Source: Secundilactobacillus collinoides DSM 20515 = JCM 1123
GTDB lineage: Bacteria; Bacillota; Bacilli; Lactobacillales; Lactobacillaceae
Direction of reading: 5' to 3'
NCBI RefSeq assembly: GCF_001435975.1
Contig: NZ_AYYR01000054.1
Span: forward strand, 27,585 to 91,584
Length of the DNA stretch: 64,000 nucleotides
Shown here piece by piece: positions 42,621-50,699 of this stretch. The notes beneath the pieces are model-generated. The model was not told the origin of the DNA, made no database searches, and saw nothing but the letters and a program-made list of their open reading frames with translations. Positions within the stretch are counted from its first letter, which is position 1; every line of letters starts with the position of its first letter. The translations under genes were made by a program, and so were the position numbers.

Positions 42621-43082
42621 ATGAAAATAAGTAAGAGCGTTGAGCAGGGCATTTACGTGACGTTAATGCTGGCTCTTCAAAAGAATCACACACCGGTGAA
42701 GAGTCTGGTGTTGAGTCAACGGTTGGAGGTGTCAGACTCGTATTTAAAGAAGATTTTACGAAAGTTAGTCGTTGCTGACATTATCAATTCCAATGCTAGT
42801 AAGGACGGCGGTTACACGTTGAAACGGTCGGTGGAGACCATTACCTTTTTTGATATTGCGCAAGCAGTTGATAACGTTGGCGACATGCAGTTTCCAGACT
42901 TGCACCTTGCTGAGAAAGTCTTTCCGGGTAACGTTGCCCACATCCAGAAGAGTAAAACGATTGCGGGTGACGTGCTTGAAGAAGCGCAGACTAATTTCAA
43001 CACCGTACTAAAACAATATCCCCTGAGCTTGTTACTGGAAGAAAAATCTTACCAAAATGGTCTGATCGACTGGAAAGCATAG
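42621..43082 (+). CDS. Rrf2 family transcriptional regulator
   Basis: 153 aa. Winged-helix DNA-binding domain: LVLSQRLEVSDSYLKKILRKLVVADIINSNASKDGGYTL is continuous across about residues 29-69. The Cys triad of iron-sulfur Rrf2 proteins (IscR/NsrR) is absent, so sensing is not by a cluster. It probably represses its own operon through the 41,221 palindrome. AAGGAG precedes the ATG. Confidence 0.88.
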   Translation: MKISKSVEQGIYVTLMLALQKNHTPVKSLVLSQRLEVSDSYLKKILRKLVVADIINSNASKDGGYTLKRSVETITFFDIAQAVDNVGDMQFPDLHLAEKVFPGNVAHIQKSKTIAGDVLEEAQTNFNTVLKQYPLSLLLEEKSYQNGLIDWKA

Positions 43083-43090
43083 GAGTCGCT

Positions 43091-43513
43091 ATGAAAAAAA
43101 CGGTAAGTGTGCGGCAGTGGATTCACGCACCGGTTGGCGATTGCTACGCGTGGTTAGCTGATTCTGATCACGACATTGCGCCCCAGTTAGTGTTCTTTTC
43201 TAAATGGCACCATAGTTCAGTTAAGTTGCGTAATTTGGTGACCGTTGCCGGTTGGTTGCAAGAAGAAACGACTGAGGCAAAGTATAACGAGCTACTTCGG
43301 TATAAACTAAAACGCCGGGTTCCTGGTACTAAAACAATGAACGGACAACTGACCTTTTTTGAACACTGCGGGGTGACCAGGGTCACTTGGACGGTAACGT
43401 TTGACGTTGCTGCTGGCGTTTTGACGAGCGCGGTTGGACTAACTGTCACAGCAATTTCAAGTCGACTTTATAGGCGTGTTTTACGGGCCTGTGCAGTAGC
43501 GGTTGAAGGGTGA
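43091..43513 (+). CDS. SRPBCC-like small protein
   Basis: 140 aa. Start KTVSVRQWIHAPVGDCYAWL and alternating strands (GVTRVTWTVTFDVA) suggest the START/polyketide-cyclase SRPBCC fold, which binds a hydrophobic ligand. Assignment is by pattern only. It is 8 bp after rrf2 in the same operon. The C-terminal helix is somewhat hydrophobic (VLTSAVGLTVTAI). Confidence 0.65.
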   Translation: MKKTVSVRQWIHAPVGDCYAWLADSDHDIAPQLVFFSKWHHSSVKLRNLVTVAGWLQEETTEAKYNELLRYKLKRRVPGTKTMNGQLTFFEHCGVTRVTWTVTFDVAAGVLTSAVGLTVTAISSRLYRRVLRACAVAVEG

Positions 43514-43539
43514 TCTCGCCGGGTGGTTATCGGTGGACT

Positions 43540-43668
43540 AACGGCAACACGTTCCACAGGTAAAGAGCCACTGCATAAGGGCGTTTGGACAAAAAAGTCT
43601 GCCCCGGTCTTTTTTGTGCAGACTCGCTTATACGTCGCTCCTTAACCACCTTGTTTCACGTTCTTGAC
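43540..43668 (-). repeat. Long-hairpin intergenic element, copy 10 (diverged)
   Basis: Arms 43575-43599 and 43606-43631 pair at about 80 percent, with the inner ACAAAAAAG block exact. The flank CTCCTTAACCACCTTGTTTCACG ends at the -35 of the next promoter. Confidence 0.7.
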
Positions 43669-43692
43669 TTTTTCTCACCATATCCTCATAAT
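43664..43692 (+). promoter_or_regulatory. Promoter of the T-box/aminotransferase transcript
   Basis: TTGACT (43664-43669), 17-bp spacer, CATAAT (43687-43692). The -35 abuts the end of repeat copy 10. Confidence 0.6.
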
Positions 43693-43699
43693 GTACCCA

Positions 43700-43940
43700 G
43701 TTAGCTCAGAAGATGAGTATTAAATTCACCTCGTACATAGAGAGTCGTTGGTTGCTGAAAAACGATCCTGGTGACTTAAGAAGATGGTCTTCTCCGTATT
43801 TGGTTGGTGAGGAGTTTCCTAGCCGACAGCGGTTGTCACCCGTTACCGTGATCTTGAGTGGTCTGGTTCAGTCCGGACTATTAAGGTGGTACCACGGCAA
43901 TGTCGTCCTTTATCTTTTTTGATAAAGGCCTTTTTTTATT
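43700..43940 (+). promoter_or_regulatory. T-box riboswitch, methionine-type specifier (ATG)
   Basis: The T-box AAGGTGGTACCACGG is at 43883-43897. The terminator CCTTTATC/GATAAAGG (43907-43928) with a T-run follows. In Stem I, AGAAGA (43708-43713) pairs with TCTTCT (43798-43803) and TCACC with GGTGA. AGTA lies at 43716-43719. ATG at 43794-43796 sits exactly one purine before the base helix, the specifier position. Uncharged tRNA-Met should turn the gene on. Confidence 0.9.
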
Positions 43941-43974
43941 TCTGGGCTAACGCTAATCGAAAGGGGTATTTACA

Positions 43975-45150
43975 GTGAAATTTGAAGAATCAAAGGTGCT
44001 GCAACACCTGCCAAAACAATTTTTTGCTAGTTTAGTTAAAAAAGTGAACGCGAAAGTCGCAACGGGTGCGGACGTGATTAACCTGGGTCAAGGAAATCCT
44101 GACCAACCAACGCCCGACTTTGTTGTCAAGGCAATGCAGGACGCAACGGCTGAACCCGAAAATCATAAGTATTCACAGTTTCGCGGCGACCCAGAATTAA
44201 AGCAGGCAGCCGCTAATTTTTATCAGCGTGAATACGGGGTAACATTGGATCCGGAAAAAGAGATTGCTATTTTGGGCGGTTCTAAAATTGGCTTGGTTGA
44301 ACTGCCATTCGCCGTTTTAAATCCTGGTGATACGCTTTTGCTGCCAGATCCAGGTTATCCTGACTACCTCTCCGGCGTAGCGTTGGCTCAGGTCAAACTG
44401 GAACTCGTTAAACTGACCGAAGCCAATGATTTTCTGCCAGATTATGACAGTATTGACCCCAAAATTGCGCAGGCGGCCAAACTTCTTTATTTGAACTACC
44501 CTAACAACCCTACCGGTGCGGTTGCAACGCCAGAGTTCTTTAAGAAGACCGTTGCGTTTGCACAACAAAACAAAGTTGGCATTGTCCATGATTTCGCTTA
44601 TGGACCAATTGGTTTCGATGGCCACAAACCAATCAGTTTTTTGCAGACACCTGGTGCCAAGGATGTTGGGGTGGAAATGAACACGCTGTCGAAGGCTTAT
44701 AACATGGCCGGCTGGCGGATCGGTTTTGCTGCTGGAAACCCAGATTTGATTGAAGCTATCAATCTGATTCAAGACCACTTATTTGTCAGCGTCTTCCCGG
44801 CGATTCAAAAAGCGGCCATCACGGCTTTAAATAGTGACCAAAGCACGGTAAATGACCTAGTCGCTTTGTACGAAAAACGGCGTAACCAGTTCTTCAAAGC
44901 CGCTCGGGCAATCGGCTGGGAACCGTACCACTCTGGTGGTGCCTTCTATGCATGGATGCCGGTACCCAAAGGCTATACTAGTGAAAGTTTTGCTGATCTG
45001 TTGCTTGAAAAGGCGGCCGTTGCGGTTGCACCAGGTAACGGATTTGGCGAAGCAGGCGAGGGCTACGTTCGGGTCGGATTGTTGATCGATGAACCCCGGT
45101 TTACAGAAGCTTGCCAACGCATCGGCAAGCTGGGATTGGCCTTTAATTAG
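43975..45150 (+). CDS. PLP-dependent class I/II aminotransferase under Met T-box control
   Basis: 391 aa fold-type I aminotransferase. GQGNPDQPTPDF at 38-49, NYPNNPTGA (about 177-185), the PLP-Lys in NTLSKAYNMAGWRIG (Lys about 241), and the C-terminal Arg in EGYVRVGL. Closest families by pattern are PatA/MtnE/DapL-like enzymes. The methionine T-box suggests a role in methionine synthesis or salvage (for example keto-methylthiobutyrate amination). It starts at GTG 43975 after AAAGGGG. Monocistronic. Confidence 0.88.
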   Translation: MKFEESKVLQHLPKQFFASLVKKVNAKVATGADVINLGQGNPDQPTPDFVVKAMQDATAEPENHKYSQFRGDPELKQAAANFYQREYGVTLDPEKEIAILGGSKIGLVELPFAVLNPGDTLLLPDPGYPDYLSGVALAQVKLELVKLTEANDFLPDYDSIDPKIAQAAKLLYLNYPNNPTGAVATPEFFKKTVAFAQQNKVGIVHDFAYGPIGFDGHKPISFLQTPGAKDVGVEMNTLSKAYNMAGWRIGFAAGNPDLIEAINLIQDHLFVSVFPAIQKAAITALNSDQSTVNDLVALYEKRRNQFFKAARAIGWEPYHSGGAFYAWMPVPKGYTSESFADLLLEKAAVAVAPGNGFGEAGEGYVRVGLLIDEPRFTEACQRIGKLGLAFN

Positions 45151-45157
45151 ACACTCA

Positions 45158-45225
45158 AAAAAGAGCCTCTTATCGCGTACTTCAATCGGAGAAGTAAACG
45201 TGTTGAGAGACTCTTTTTTGGAACT
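45158..45225 (+). terminator. Terminator of the aminotransferase
   Basis: AAAAAAGAG-CCTCT... pairs with ...AGAG-ACTCTTTTTT over a longer structured loop. Confidence 0.65.
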
Positions 45226-45312
45226 GAGGCGCTGTTTCAAGGGCACCTGTGTCCATAGCAGCTGAATAGGCAGTGTGTCAAAAAGAGCCTGTAAAAGCCC
45301 CGTCTGTGCCAA

Positions 45313-45349
45313 AAAAAAACGGCTCCGTTTTCGGAGTCGTTTTTAAAAT
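45313..45349. terminator. Bidirectional terminator
   Basis: AAACGGCTCCG and CGGAGTCGTTTTT (one wobble) around a TTTT loop. A9 on the left gives the T-run for the minus-strand L,D-transpeptidase gene. Confidence 0.85.
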
Positions 45350-45367
45350 CCATGAAGTTAAGTGGTA

Positions 45368-46765
45368 CTAATAGTAAACGACAACTGGTTCGTCGGTCGA
45401 AACAACTTCCCAGAGTGCCTTGATCTTCGAAGGCGGGTTGTTGATACAGCCGTGAGAGTGATATTCACTCCGGTCGCTGACGTTCCCGTAAACGCTGCTT
45501 GGTTGCCATGAAGAGTCATGGAGCCCAACACCATCTTCGGTAAACGGCATCCAGTACTTGACCTTCGAAGCGTAGGATGTCCCATTGTCGTTTTCACCAC
45601 GCAACGTTGCGTTACGTTGCTTATAGAGCACGTAGAACACACCCTGTGGCGTCTTGTCGCTCCCGGTAACGGTCCCGGACATCACTGGCGTACTGAAGAC
45701 CAGCTTGTTATCAACGTAGGCGTATTCTTCCAACGTCTTCAAGTTGACTTCGACCCGCGTACCGCCGACACCCGACTTACCATAGCCAAGTCCTGAAACA
45801 TAGTTTTTCAGGTTCAGCGTTGTCGGACTAGACTTCTCAAACTCTGCTAGAATGGCATCCTTCAACTTGGTCTGTTCAATCGACCAGCCATAGGTACTGC
45901 TGCCGACCTTGGTCTTAATGGTCTTGCCGCTGTGTGTCTTGTAGCTGAACGACTTACCCTTGGTATCGTGTTCGTTAGCCAACTTGGCAATCTCCGTCGA
46001 CAGCGTGGAACTATTGTACGTGTACTTACCGTCAACCGTTGCCGTGACGCTCTTCAGATAGTCGCTGGCCTTAAAGTGCCAAGTAGTACTGCCGTAAGTG
46101 ACTTTTACGGTTCGGTTCAACAAGGCTTGTAAGTTCGACTTAGTTGTCTTGATCGCTGAACTGTTGGCTGTCGCTGGTGTATCAATCGTCTTTTTAACGT
46201 TGATCTCCAAGTCCGTCTTCGCTTGCGACTTGAATGCTTTAACCATTGCCGCCTCATCCAAGGCAGTCCCGTTTTGACTCTTAGAGACGGTCGTCTTGCC
46301 GTTTGAATAGGTGACCTTAGCATTAACCGGCTTTGTCCGGTTAGCGTTGATGGCCTCAATTTTAGCCTTAAACGCTGGTAAGAGGGTGTTTATCCGGTAA
46401 TTGTAATCGGAAGTGCTGACCGTTTTTGAAACTGTCAGTGACGCAGTCTCTAAGGCGTGGCCGTTGTTATTACGTTTCTGTAATAACTTGCTGACCTCGG
46501 CTGTTGTGACGTCAACTTTTGACTTGGCCACGTTAATGGTGTTGCTGCTGGTTGACGAATCACTTGAATTAATTTTATCTGCTGCTTGGCTCGCAGTCAT
46601 GTTTGTAACTGTGATGCCGTTGATCTTAGCCGGCTTAAACCGCTGATTGTAGTAGCTGGCATAACCGACTGCTCCTCCAGCACCAACAACGATGAGGGCG
46701 ATGAGACCAATTAATACCCACTTTTTCGTCGCCGTATGCTTTGTTGTTTTCCTTTTGCCTGCCAT
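45368..46765 (-). CDS. L,D-transpeptidase (YkuD domain) with PG-binding domain
   Basis: 465 aa. A signal-anchor helix (about residues 16-38) is followed by a long external region matching the peptidoglycan-binding PF12229 type (about 60-320). The C-terminal YkuD domain has the catalytic motif EYHSHGCINNPP (Cys about 446). It cross-links peptidoglycan by 3-3 bonds or attaches polymers outside the membrane. ATG 46765 is preferred because the N-terminus is typical; AAAGGA is rather far (about 14 nt). Confidence 0.9.
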   Translation of the reverse strand: MAGKRKTTKHTATKKWVLIGLIALIVVGAGGAVGYASYYNQRFKPAKINGITVTNMTASQAADKINSSDSSTSSNTINVAKSKVDVTTAEVSKLLQKRNNNGHALETASLTVSKTVSTSDYNYRINTLLPAFKAKIEAINANRTKPVNAKVTYSNGKTTVSKSQNGTALDEAAMVKAFKSQAKTDLEINVKKTIDTPATANSSAIKTTKSNLQALLNRTVKVTYGSTTWHFKASDYLKSVTATVDGKYTYNSSTLSTEIAKLANEHDTKGKSFSYKTHSGKTIKTKVGSSTYGWSIEQTKLKDAILAEFEKSSPTTLNLKNYVSGLGYGKSGVGGTRVEVNLKTLEEYAYVDNKLVFSTPVMSGTVTGSDKTPQGVFYVLYKQRNATLRGENDNGTSYASKVKYWMPFTEDGVGLHDSSWQPSSVYGNVSDRSEYHSHGCINNPPSKIKALWEVVSTDEPVVVYY

Positions 46766-46994
46766 AATATAATGTCGCCGTCCTTTGATCAATTTGACTA
46801 GGTCCGATTATGGACGGTTAGTCTTAACCCTTCCTAAAATAATTACTAAGAATTAATTACGTTTGCAATGAAACTGTGTTCAAAATGTCTTTTTGAAACA
46901 TTTGGTAGGGATATGTCTGTTTTAAGCTCTCACAGCTGTGTAGTCAAGAATAACTTGTTTAAGATTGATTGATTCGGTAGTAAAAAGGCCAATA

Positions 46995-47010
46995 TGTTAG
47001 CAATCTAACA
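46995..47010. promoter_or_regulatory. Dyad upstream of the L,D-transpeptidase gene
   Basis: TGTTAG-CAAT-CTAACA forms a perfect 6-bp-arm dyad in the A/T-rich region that should hold the minus-strand promoter. The rest of the 480-bp gap shows no gene. Confidence 0.4.
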
Positions 47011-47198
47011 CTAATAATAACACCTGATCCAATTTTTATTTTACCACGATTTTTAGGCATTATTATTTTTAGTAAGCAAAATTACCCGCCGGAAACTAAA
47101 TGATGACTACTTTCAACAAGAATAAAGCAAAAATGCGCTGATATAAGTCTGACCTGATTCGATAACTGCGTCACAGAGGTGATCACATAACTAAAAAA

Positions 47199-47236
47199 CA
47201 GCAAGCAGTGAATTTCTTGTCGTTCATGGCTTGCTA
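47199..47236 (-). terminator. Terminator of the GH8 gene
   Basis: Minus strand AGCAAGCCATGAA pairs with TTCACTGCTTGCT (one mismatch), followed by GTTTTTT. Confidence 0.75.
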
Positions 47237-47248
47237 TTCATTCAGCGC

Positions 47249-48370
47249 CTATTCCAAAGCGGTTACAACCTGCAATGTGGCAGAGTAGTAATTCTTTTTT
47301 TCAATTGTTGTTGGCAGCTGTTTCTTTGTTTTGGCTGCTAATGAGGTATATTTCAAGGTTCGTGCTGCCATGTTGATTGGTGCTGTGAAGGCAGTGTTTT
47401 CATAGCTGTTCACGGCTTTACCGCTCAACGTGTAAACGGCCGTGATCTTAGATTTCTTATTGAAGAAGGTTAGCTGTTTCTTTAGTGCCGCTTTAGAAGT
47501 GCTGTCCTTGGCCAACAAGTAGGCTTGTGCCAGTCGCCATGGCACCCGGCAGGCGTTGTAGCCGACCTGGTCATCGGTGGCACTTTCAAATTCGTAGGCT
47601 TTGGCTGCGGTGAGCTTGATAGTGCTGCCCTTTGCGAAGATGAAGTCAGGGAACAGGCCGGTTGAATGGCGGGCACTCAATTTTTTGATTGCTGTCTTGC
47701 TGTGACTTGCCACTTTTGTCCACGTGCTGTTCTTGGTGTACGTGGCGAAGGTCTTGAAATAGCCGACCATCAGATCAGATGTCCGCAGCTTGCTGGCATC
47801 ATAACTGCTGGTGGCCCAGTTACCTTCCTTTGGCAGGTAGGTGGTTGTATTGATTTCGTAGTTCTTGATAGCTGTTAAAATATTCTTGGCAGCCGCCTTA
47901 TAGTTAACGGTCTTGCTGCCCCATTCTTTGTCAGCCAGGATCAGTGCGTAGGCGATGTCCAGGTCACCGTCAGTGGCGCTGTTGCGTTGTGAACCGGTGC
48001 TGGTCAAATGGCCGGAACGCATGGTTTGCTGCCAACACATCAGCGGAATCTTGCTGGAGATTCGGTGCGCCCGGTAGTAGCGATAGAACGCGTTGAAGGT
48101 GGTGTGCGTACTGGCACCTTTCTTGGCGGCCAACACACTGGCTAGCATGCCGTAGCCCTGACCCTCTGAAACGACAGTGGTTGCACCGCTGCCATTATTG
48201 TTGCGGACGTACTTTTCAGTTTTTCCGCCGACGTAGTCTTTTTGCCACTGCTTGTACCAAGTGACTGCCTGCGTTGTTTTCGCGTGGGCAGTAGTTTGGG
48301 TGACGCCCCCAAGCGTTAATCCCAGACCAAGGACGGCACCAAGCAATACTTTCCCTAATTTAGATATCAT
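47249..48370 (-). CDS. Secreted glycosyl hydrolase family 8 protein
   Basis: 373 aa. Signal peptide (about 1-30, GKVLLGAVLGLGLTLGG then THAHA-like cleavage site TTAHA). Catalytic acid Glu69 in VVSEGQGYGM and the catalytic Asp region SATDGDLDIAYAL (about 132-144) identify GH8, which cuts beta-1,4 glucans, chitosan, xylan or exopolysaccharide. The start at 48370 follows AGGGAG. It is divergent from an acyltransferase, suggesting polysaccharide synthesis or trimming at the surface. Confidence 0.9.
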   Translation of the reverse strand: MISKLGKVLLGAVLGLGLTLGGVTQTTAHAKTTQAVTWYKQWQKDYVGGKTEKYVRNNNGSGATTVVSEGQGYGMLASVLAAKKGASTHTTFNAFYRYYRAHRISSKIPLMCWQQTMRSGHLTSTGSQRNSATDGDLDIAYALILADKEWGSKTVNYKAAAKNILTAIKNYEINTTTYLPKEGNWATSSYDASKLRTSDLMVGYFKTFATYTKNSTWTKVASHSKTAIKKLSARHSTGLFPDFIFAKGSTIKLTAAKAYEFESATDDQVGYNACRVPWRLAQAYLLAKDSTSKAALKKQLTFFNKKSKITAVYTLSGKAVNSYENTAFTAPINMAARTLKYTSLAAKTKKQLPTTIEKKNYYSATLQVVTALE

Positions 48371-48545
48371 CCTTAAGCTCCCTTTCAGTTGTATTATGTC
48401 TATTATAAGGCGTAAATACGGGATACTGTGTTTTTGAATTTCTGGAATTTTCAAAATATTCGAAACACCCGTTGACCACCATACAGGTTTGCCACTTGCG
48501 GTATAATAGGCACTATCTATCGGATTGAGAGGGGTGAATCGTGAA

Positions 48546-49652
48546 GTGGCTAAGACAGCAGCAATTCAAGCTGACGTGGGTGATTATTTAAAATTAACAG
48601 CGTGTACAGCAGTTATGCTGCAGCCGATACTGGCTCTAGCCCTAACGCTGAACCCCAGTAACGCGGCGCAAGTGGGCATTGGGTTTGCCTACAATTTAGT
48701 GAAATTTACCGCACCGGCGTTTATCTTCGGGATTCTCTACACGACCATGCACCAAACGCTTTGGCCGGTGCGCCCCTATAACGACTATCTACGCAAACAG
48801 TGGCACGGGTTGTTCGTTCCCACAATATGGTGGACCAGCCTCTATCTGCTGGTCATGCCCTGGGTACAGCAAGGGACGCGGTATCACTCGTTGGGCGGTT
48901 TTGTGTGGCGGTTTGTCAACGGAAATGCCGCACCGCATCTGTGGTACAACACGATGATGCTGCAATTTATCGTGCTCATGCCGCTGTTTTGGAAGCTGGC
49001 CCGGTGGTGCGGTGTCAGTGCAAAACGGGCGTGGCGCATTGTTGGCGGCACTGTCCTTTTCACGCTGGGATGGCTGCTGATTTACGACACTCAGGTGTTC
49101 CATGGGCCGCACATGCACAGCTGGTACATACTGGATCGGGTATTTCTCAGCTTCCTGATTTATGGCATCTTCGGTACCTTAACGTGGTCGTTTCGCAACT
49201 GGATCATGCCATGGTTGCAGCGCTGGTGGCTGGGATTAGCGGCGCTAGCACTGGCAGCTTATTACTGGGTCAACCGCGATTTGTTTGCGTTTGACTTTCC
49301 GGTCAAGCTCACGAACGCGCCGTACTACCGCCCGGTGATGGTCCTTTATGATCTGTTGGTCATTGGCTTAGTGGCGGCGTTGGGCAGTTATCAGATTCGG
49401 TGGCAACGGCCAGTAACAATTTGGATTCACCGGTTTGCTAATTTTGCCTATAAAGCTTTTTTATCGAACGTTTTCTGGGAACAACTGGTTTGGCTGAAGG
49501 TTGGAAAAACGGTCATGCAGGCGCATTTGTTTTGGGGCATTCTCTTGACTTACGCTGCGACTTGGCTGTTGTCATTTGCTTCAGCCTTTGGGTTGCACGC
49601 GTTGTGGCGACCGTTGAAAGCAACACTAAAAAACCGTTTTGGGCAATCTTAG
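48546..49652 (+). CDS. Membrane acyltransferase (acyltransferase 3 family)
   Basis: About 368 aa, ten hydrophobic segments. The layout and segments such as KLTACTAVMLQPI, HLWYNTMMLQFIVLMPLFW (near residue 135, where the AT3 motif lies) and SWYILDRVFLSFLIYGIFG fit AT3/OafA-like enzymes that move acyl groups onto surface polysaccharides. The classic N-terminal His motif of AT3 is not evident. Start uncertain: GTG 48546 with GAGGGG 11 nt upstream is chosen; TTG 48525 is possible. A TATAAT lies at 48502-48507. Confidence 0.75.
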   Translation: MAKTAAIQADVGDYLKLTACTAVMLQPILALALTLNPSNAAQVGIGFAYNLVKFTAPAFIFGILYTTMHQTLWPVRPYNDYLRKQWHGLFVPTIWWTSLYLLVMPWVQQGTRYHSLGGFVWRFVNGNAAPHLWYNTMMLQFIVLMPLFWKLARWCGVSAKRAWRIVGGTVLFTLGWLLIYDTQVFHGPHMHSWYILDRVFLSFLIYGIFGTLTWSFRNWIMPWLQRWWLGLAALALAAYYWVNRDLFAFDFPVKLTNAPYYRPVMVLYDLLVIGLVAALGSYQIRWQRPVTIWIHRFANFAYKAFLSNVFWEQLVWLKVGKTVMQAHLFWGILLTYAATWLLSFASAFGLHALWRPLKATLKNRFGQS

Positions 49653-49674
49653 CGACTGCACAAAACGGTTTTTA
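49630..49674. terminator. Bidirectional terminator overlapping the acyltransferase end
   Basis: AAAAACCGTTTTG pairs with CAAAACGGTTTTT. The left arm is inside the last codons of the acyltransferase gene. It also ends the convergent marR transcript. Confidence 0.75.
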
Positions 49675-50103
49675 ATCGGATAAATTGACTAGCATCTGGT
49701 CGACAACGTTTAAGAATGTATTGAGATCATCGGCGGTAATGTGACGTGCTAACCGGTGTTCGAGGCCGTTGATGTCGGCGAGAATCTGGGTTTCAAACTG
49801 GTGTGCCTTTTCCGTTGGGATAATCTGTTTGAGCCGGTTGTCATACACTGTTGGCTGGCGATTGATCAAGCCCTTCCGGACCATTTCCTTGAGCATGTTG
49901 GTCGCGGTTGGTGCCCGCAAGCTGTACTCGACCTCGATGTCTTTTTGAAAAACGGGGTGCAGGCGGCTTTGGGCCAGAATGTAGAGCAGAACGCGACCCT
50001 GGGTGCCGCTGAATTCATATTTGCTGGCAAATTTATCAAGTTGGCGCCGAATCTTATTGGCCAACATTGAAATAGCTTGCCCAGCATCTTTTTGATTCTT
50101 CAT
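49672..50103 (-). CDS. MarR family transcriptional regulator
   Basis: 143 aa. Winged helix with QKDIEVEYSLRAPTATNMLKEMVRKGLINRQPTVYDNRLK spanning about 53-92, where the basic wing YDNRLKQI is typical. Represses stress or efflux genes in response to small phenolic or oxidative ligands as a family. Its target is unclear; the neighbouring acyltransferase converges on it. Monocistronic. Confidence 0.9.
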   Translation of the reverse strand: MKNQKDAGQAISMLANKIRRQLDKFASKYEFSGTQGRVLLYILAQSRLHPVFQKDIEVEYSLRAPTATNMLKEMVRKGLINRQPTVYDNRLKQIIPTEKAHQFETQILADINGLEHRLARHITADDLNTFLNVVDQMLVNLSD

Positions 50104-50334
50104 GGTTCGCCTCGATTATTTGCGATTGGTTACGGTGTCAGTGAGTAATATTATCATGATTCAAACAGTGTAAAGTATACCGCTAAACTGCTGATGAGAG
50201 TAGCATTTTAGCGGTTTGTCAGTGGTTAGATTGAAAATATAATTTTATTTCCTAATAGTAAAAGAAGAAATATATTCTCGTTTACGTCCTCGCTAGGTGG
50301 TTAAGGTGCTACACTAAGAGTGGAGGTGAGTGAG

Positions 50335-50565
50335 ATGACAACTTTGTTTGTACATCAAACTGACGCAGAACAACCCGTAAAACTTTCTGACGGGACAGCA
50401 GGTCTTGTGGAGCGCTGCAAGACCCCTGATGGTAATAATGGGTATCTATTCAAATTTTTTGATCAATTGCACGGTGATTTTTGGTGTGACGCCATTACAG
50501 ATGGCGAAACGGTGACGGTGGATTCCATCAATCGACATGAACAATTTCAAATGTCGGTGCACTGA
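50335..50565 (+). CDS. Small hypothetical protein, 76 aa
   Basis: GGAGGTGA ribosome site before ATG 50335 and coding-like composition. No signal peptide or membrane segment. Sequence TLFVHQTDAEQPVKLSDGTA and WCDAITDGETVTVDSI suggest a small beta-rich domain. Family not recognised. Monocistronic, followed by a terminator-like hairpin. Confidence 0.65.
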   Translation: MTTLFVHQTDAEQPVKLSDGTAGLVERCKTPDGNNGYLFKFFDQLHGDFWCDAITDGETVTVDSINRHEQFQMSVH

Positions 50566-50663
50566 ACACTTTATTTGTGCGAACATACGGTATTTTTAGT
50601 GGTGACAGTCAGGTATGCGGTATGTGATTAGAAATAAGGGTGGCAGTGGCCGTTGTTAGATGC

Positions 50664-50698
50664 AAAAAAGCGAACCTACTTAGGTTCGCTTTTTTGTC
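50664..50698. terminator. Strong bidirectional terminator
   Basis: AAAAAAGCGAACCTA and TAGGTTCGCTTTTTT form a near-perfect stem with a 4-nt loop. It ends the small gene (+) and the sialic acid symporter operon (-). Confidence 0.92.
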
Positions 50699-50699
50699 A

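Noticed and set aside
43647..43662. TGTTTCACGTTCTTGA as a third parS site
   Set aside because: Only the left half matches the consensus, and it is the normal distal flank of a hairpin element (variant of CCTTGTTCCACTCTCT).
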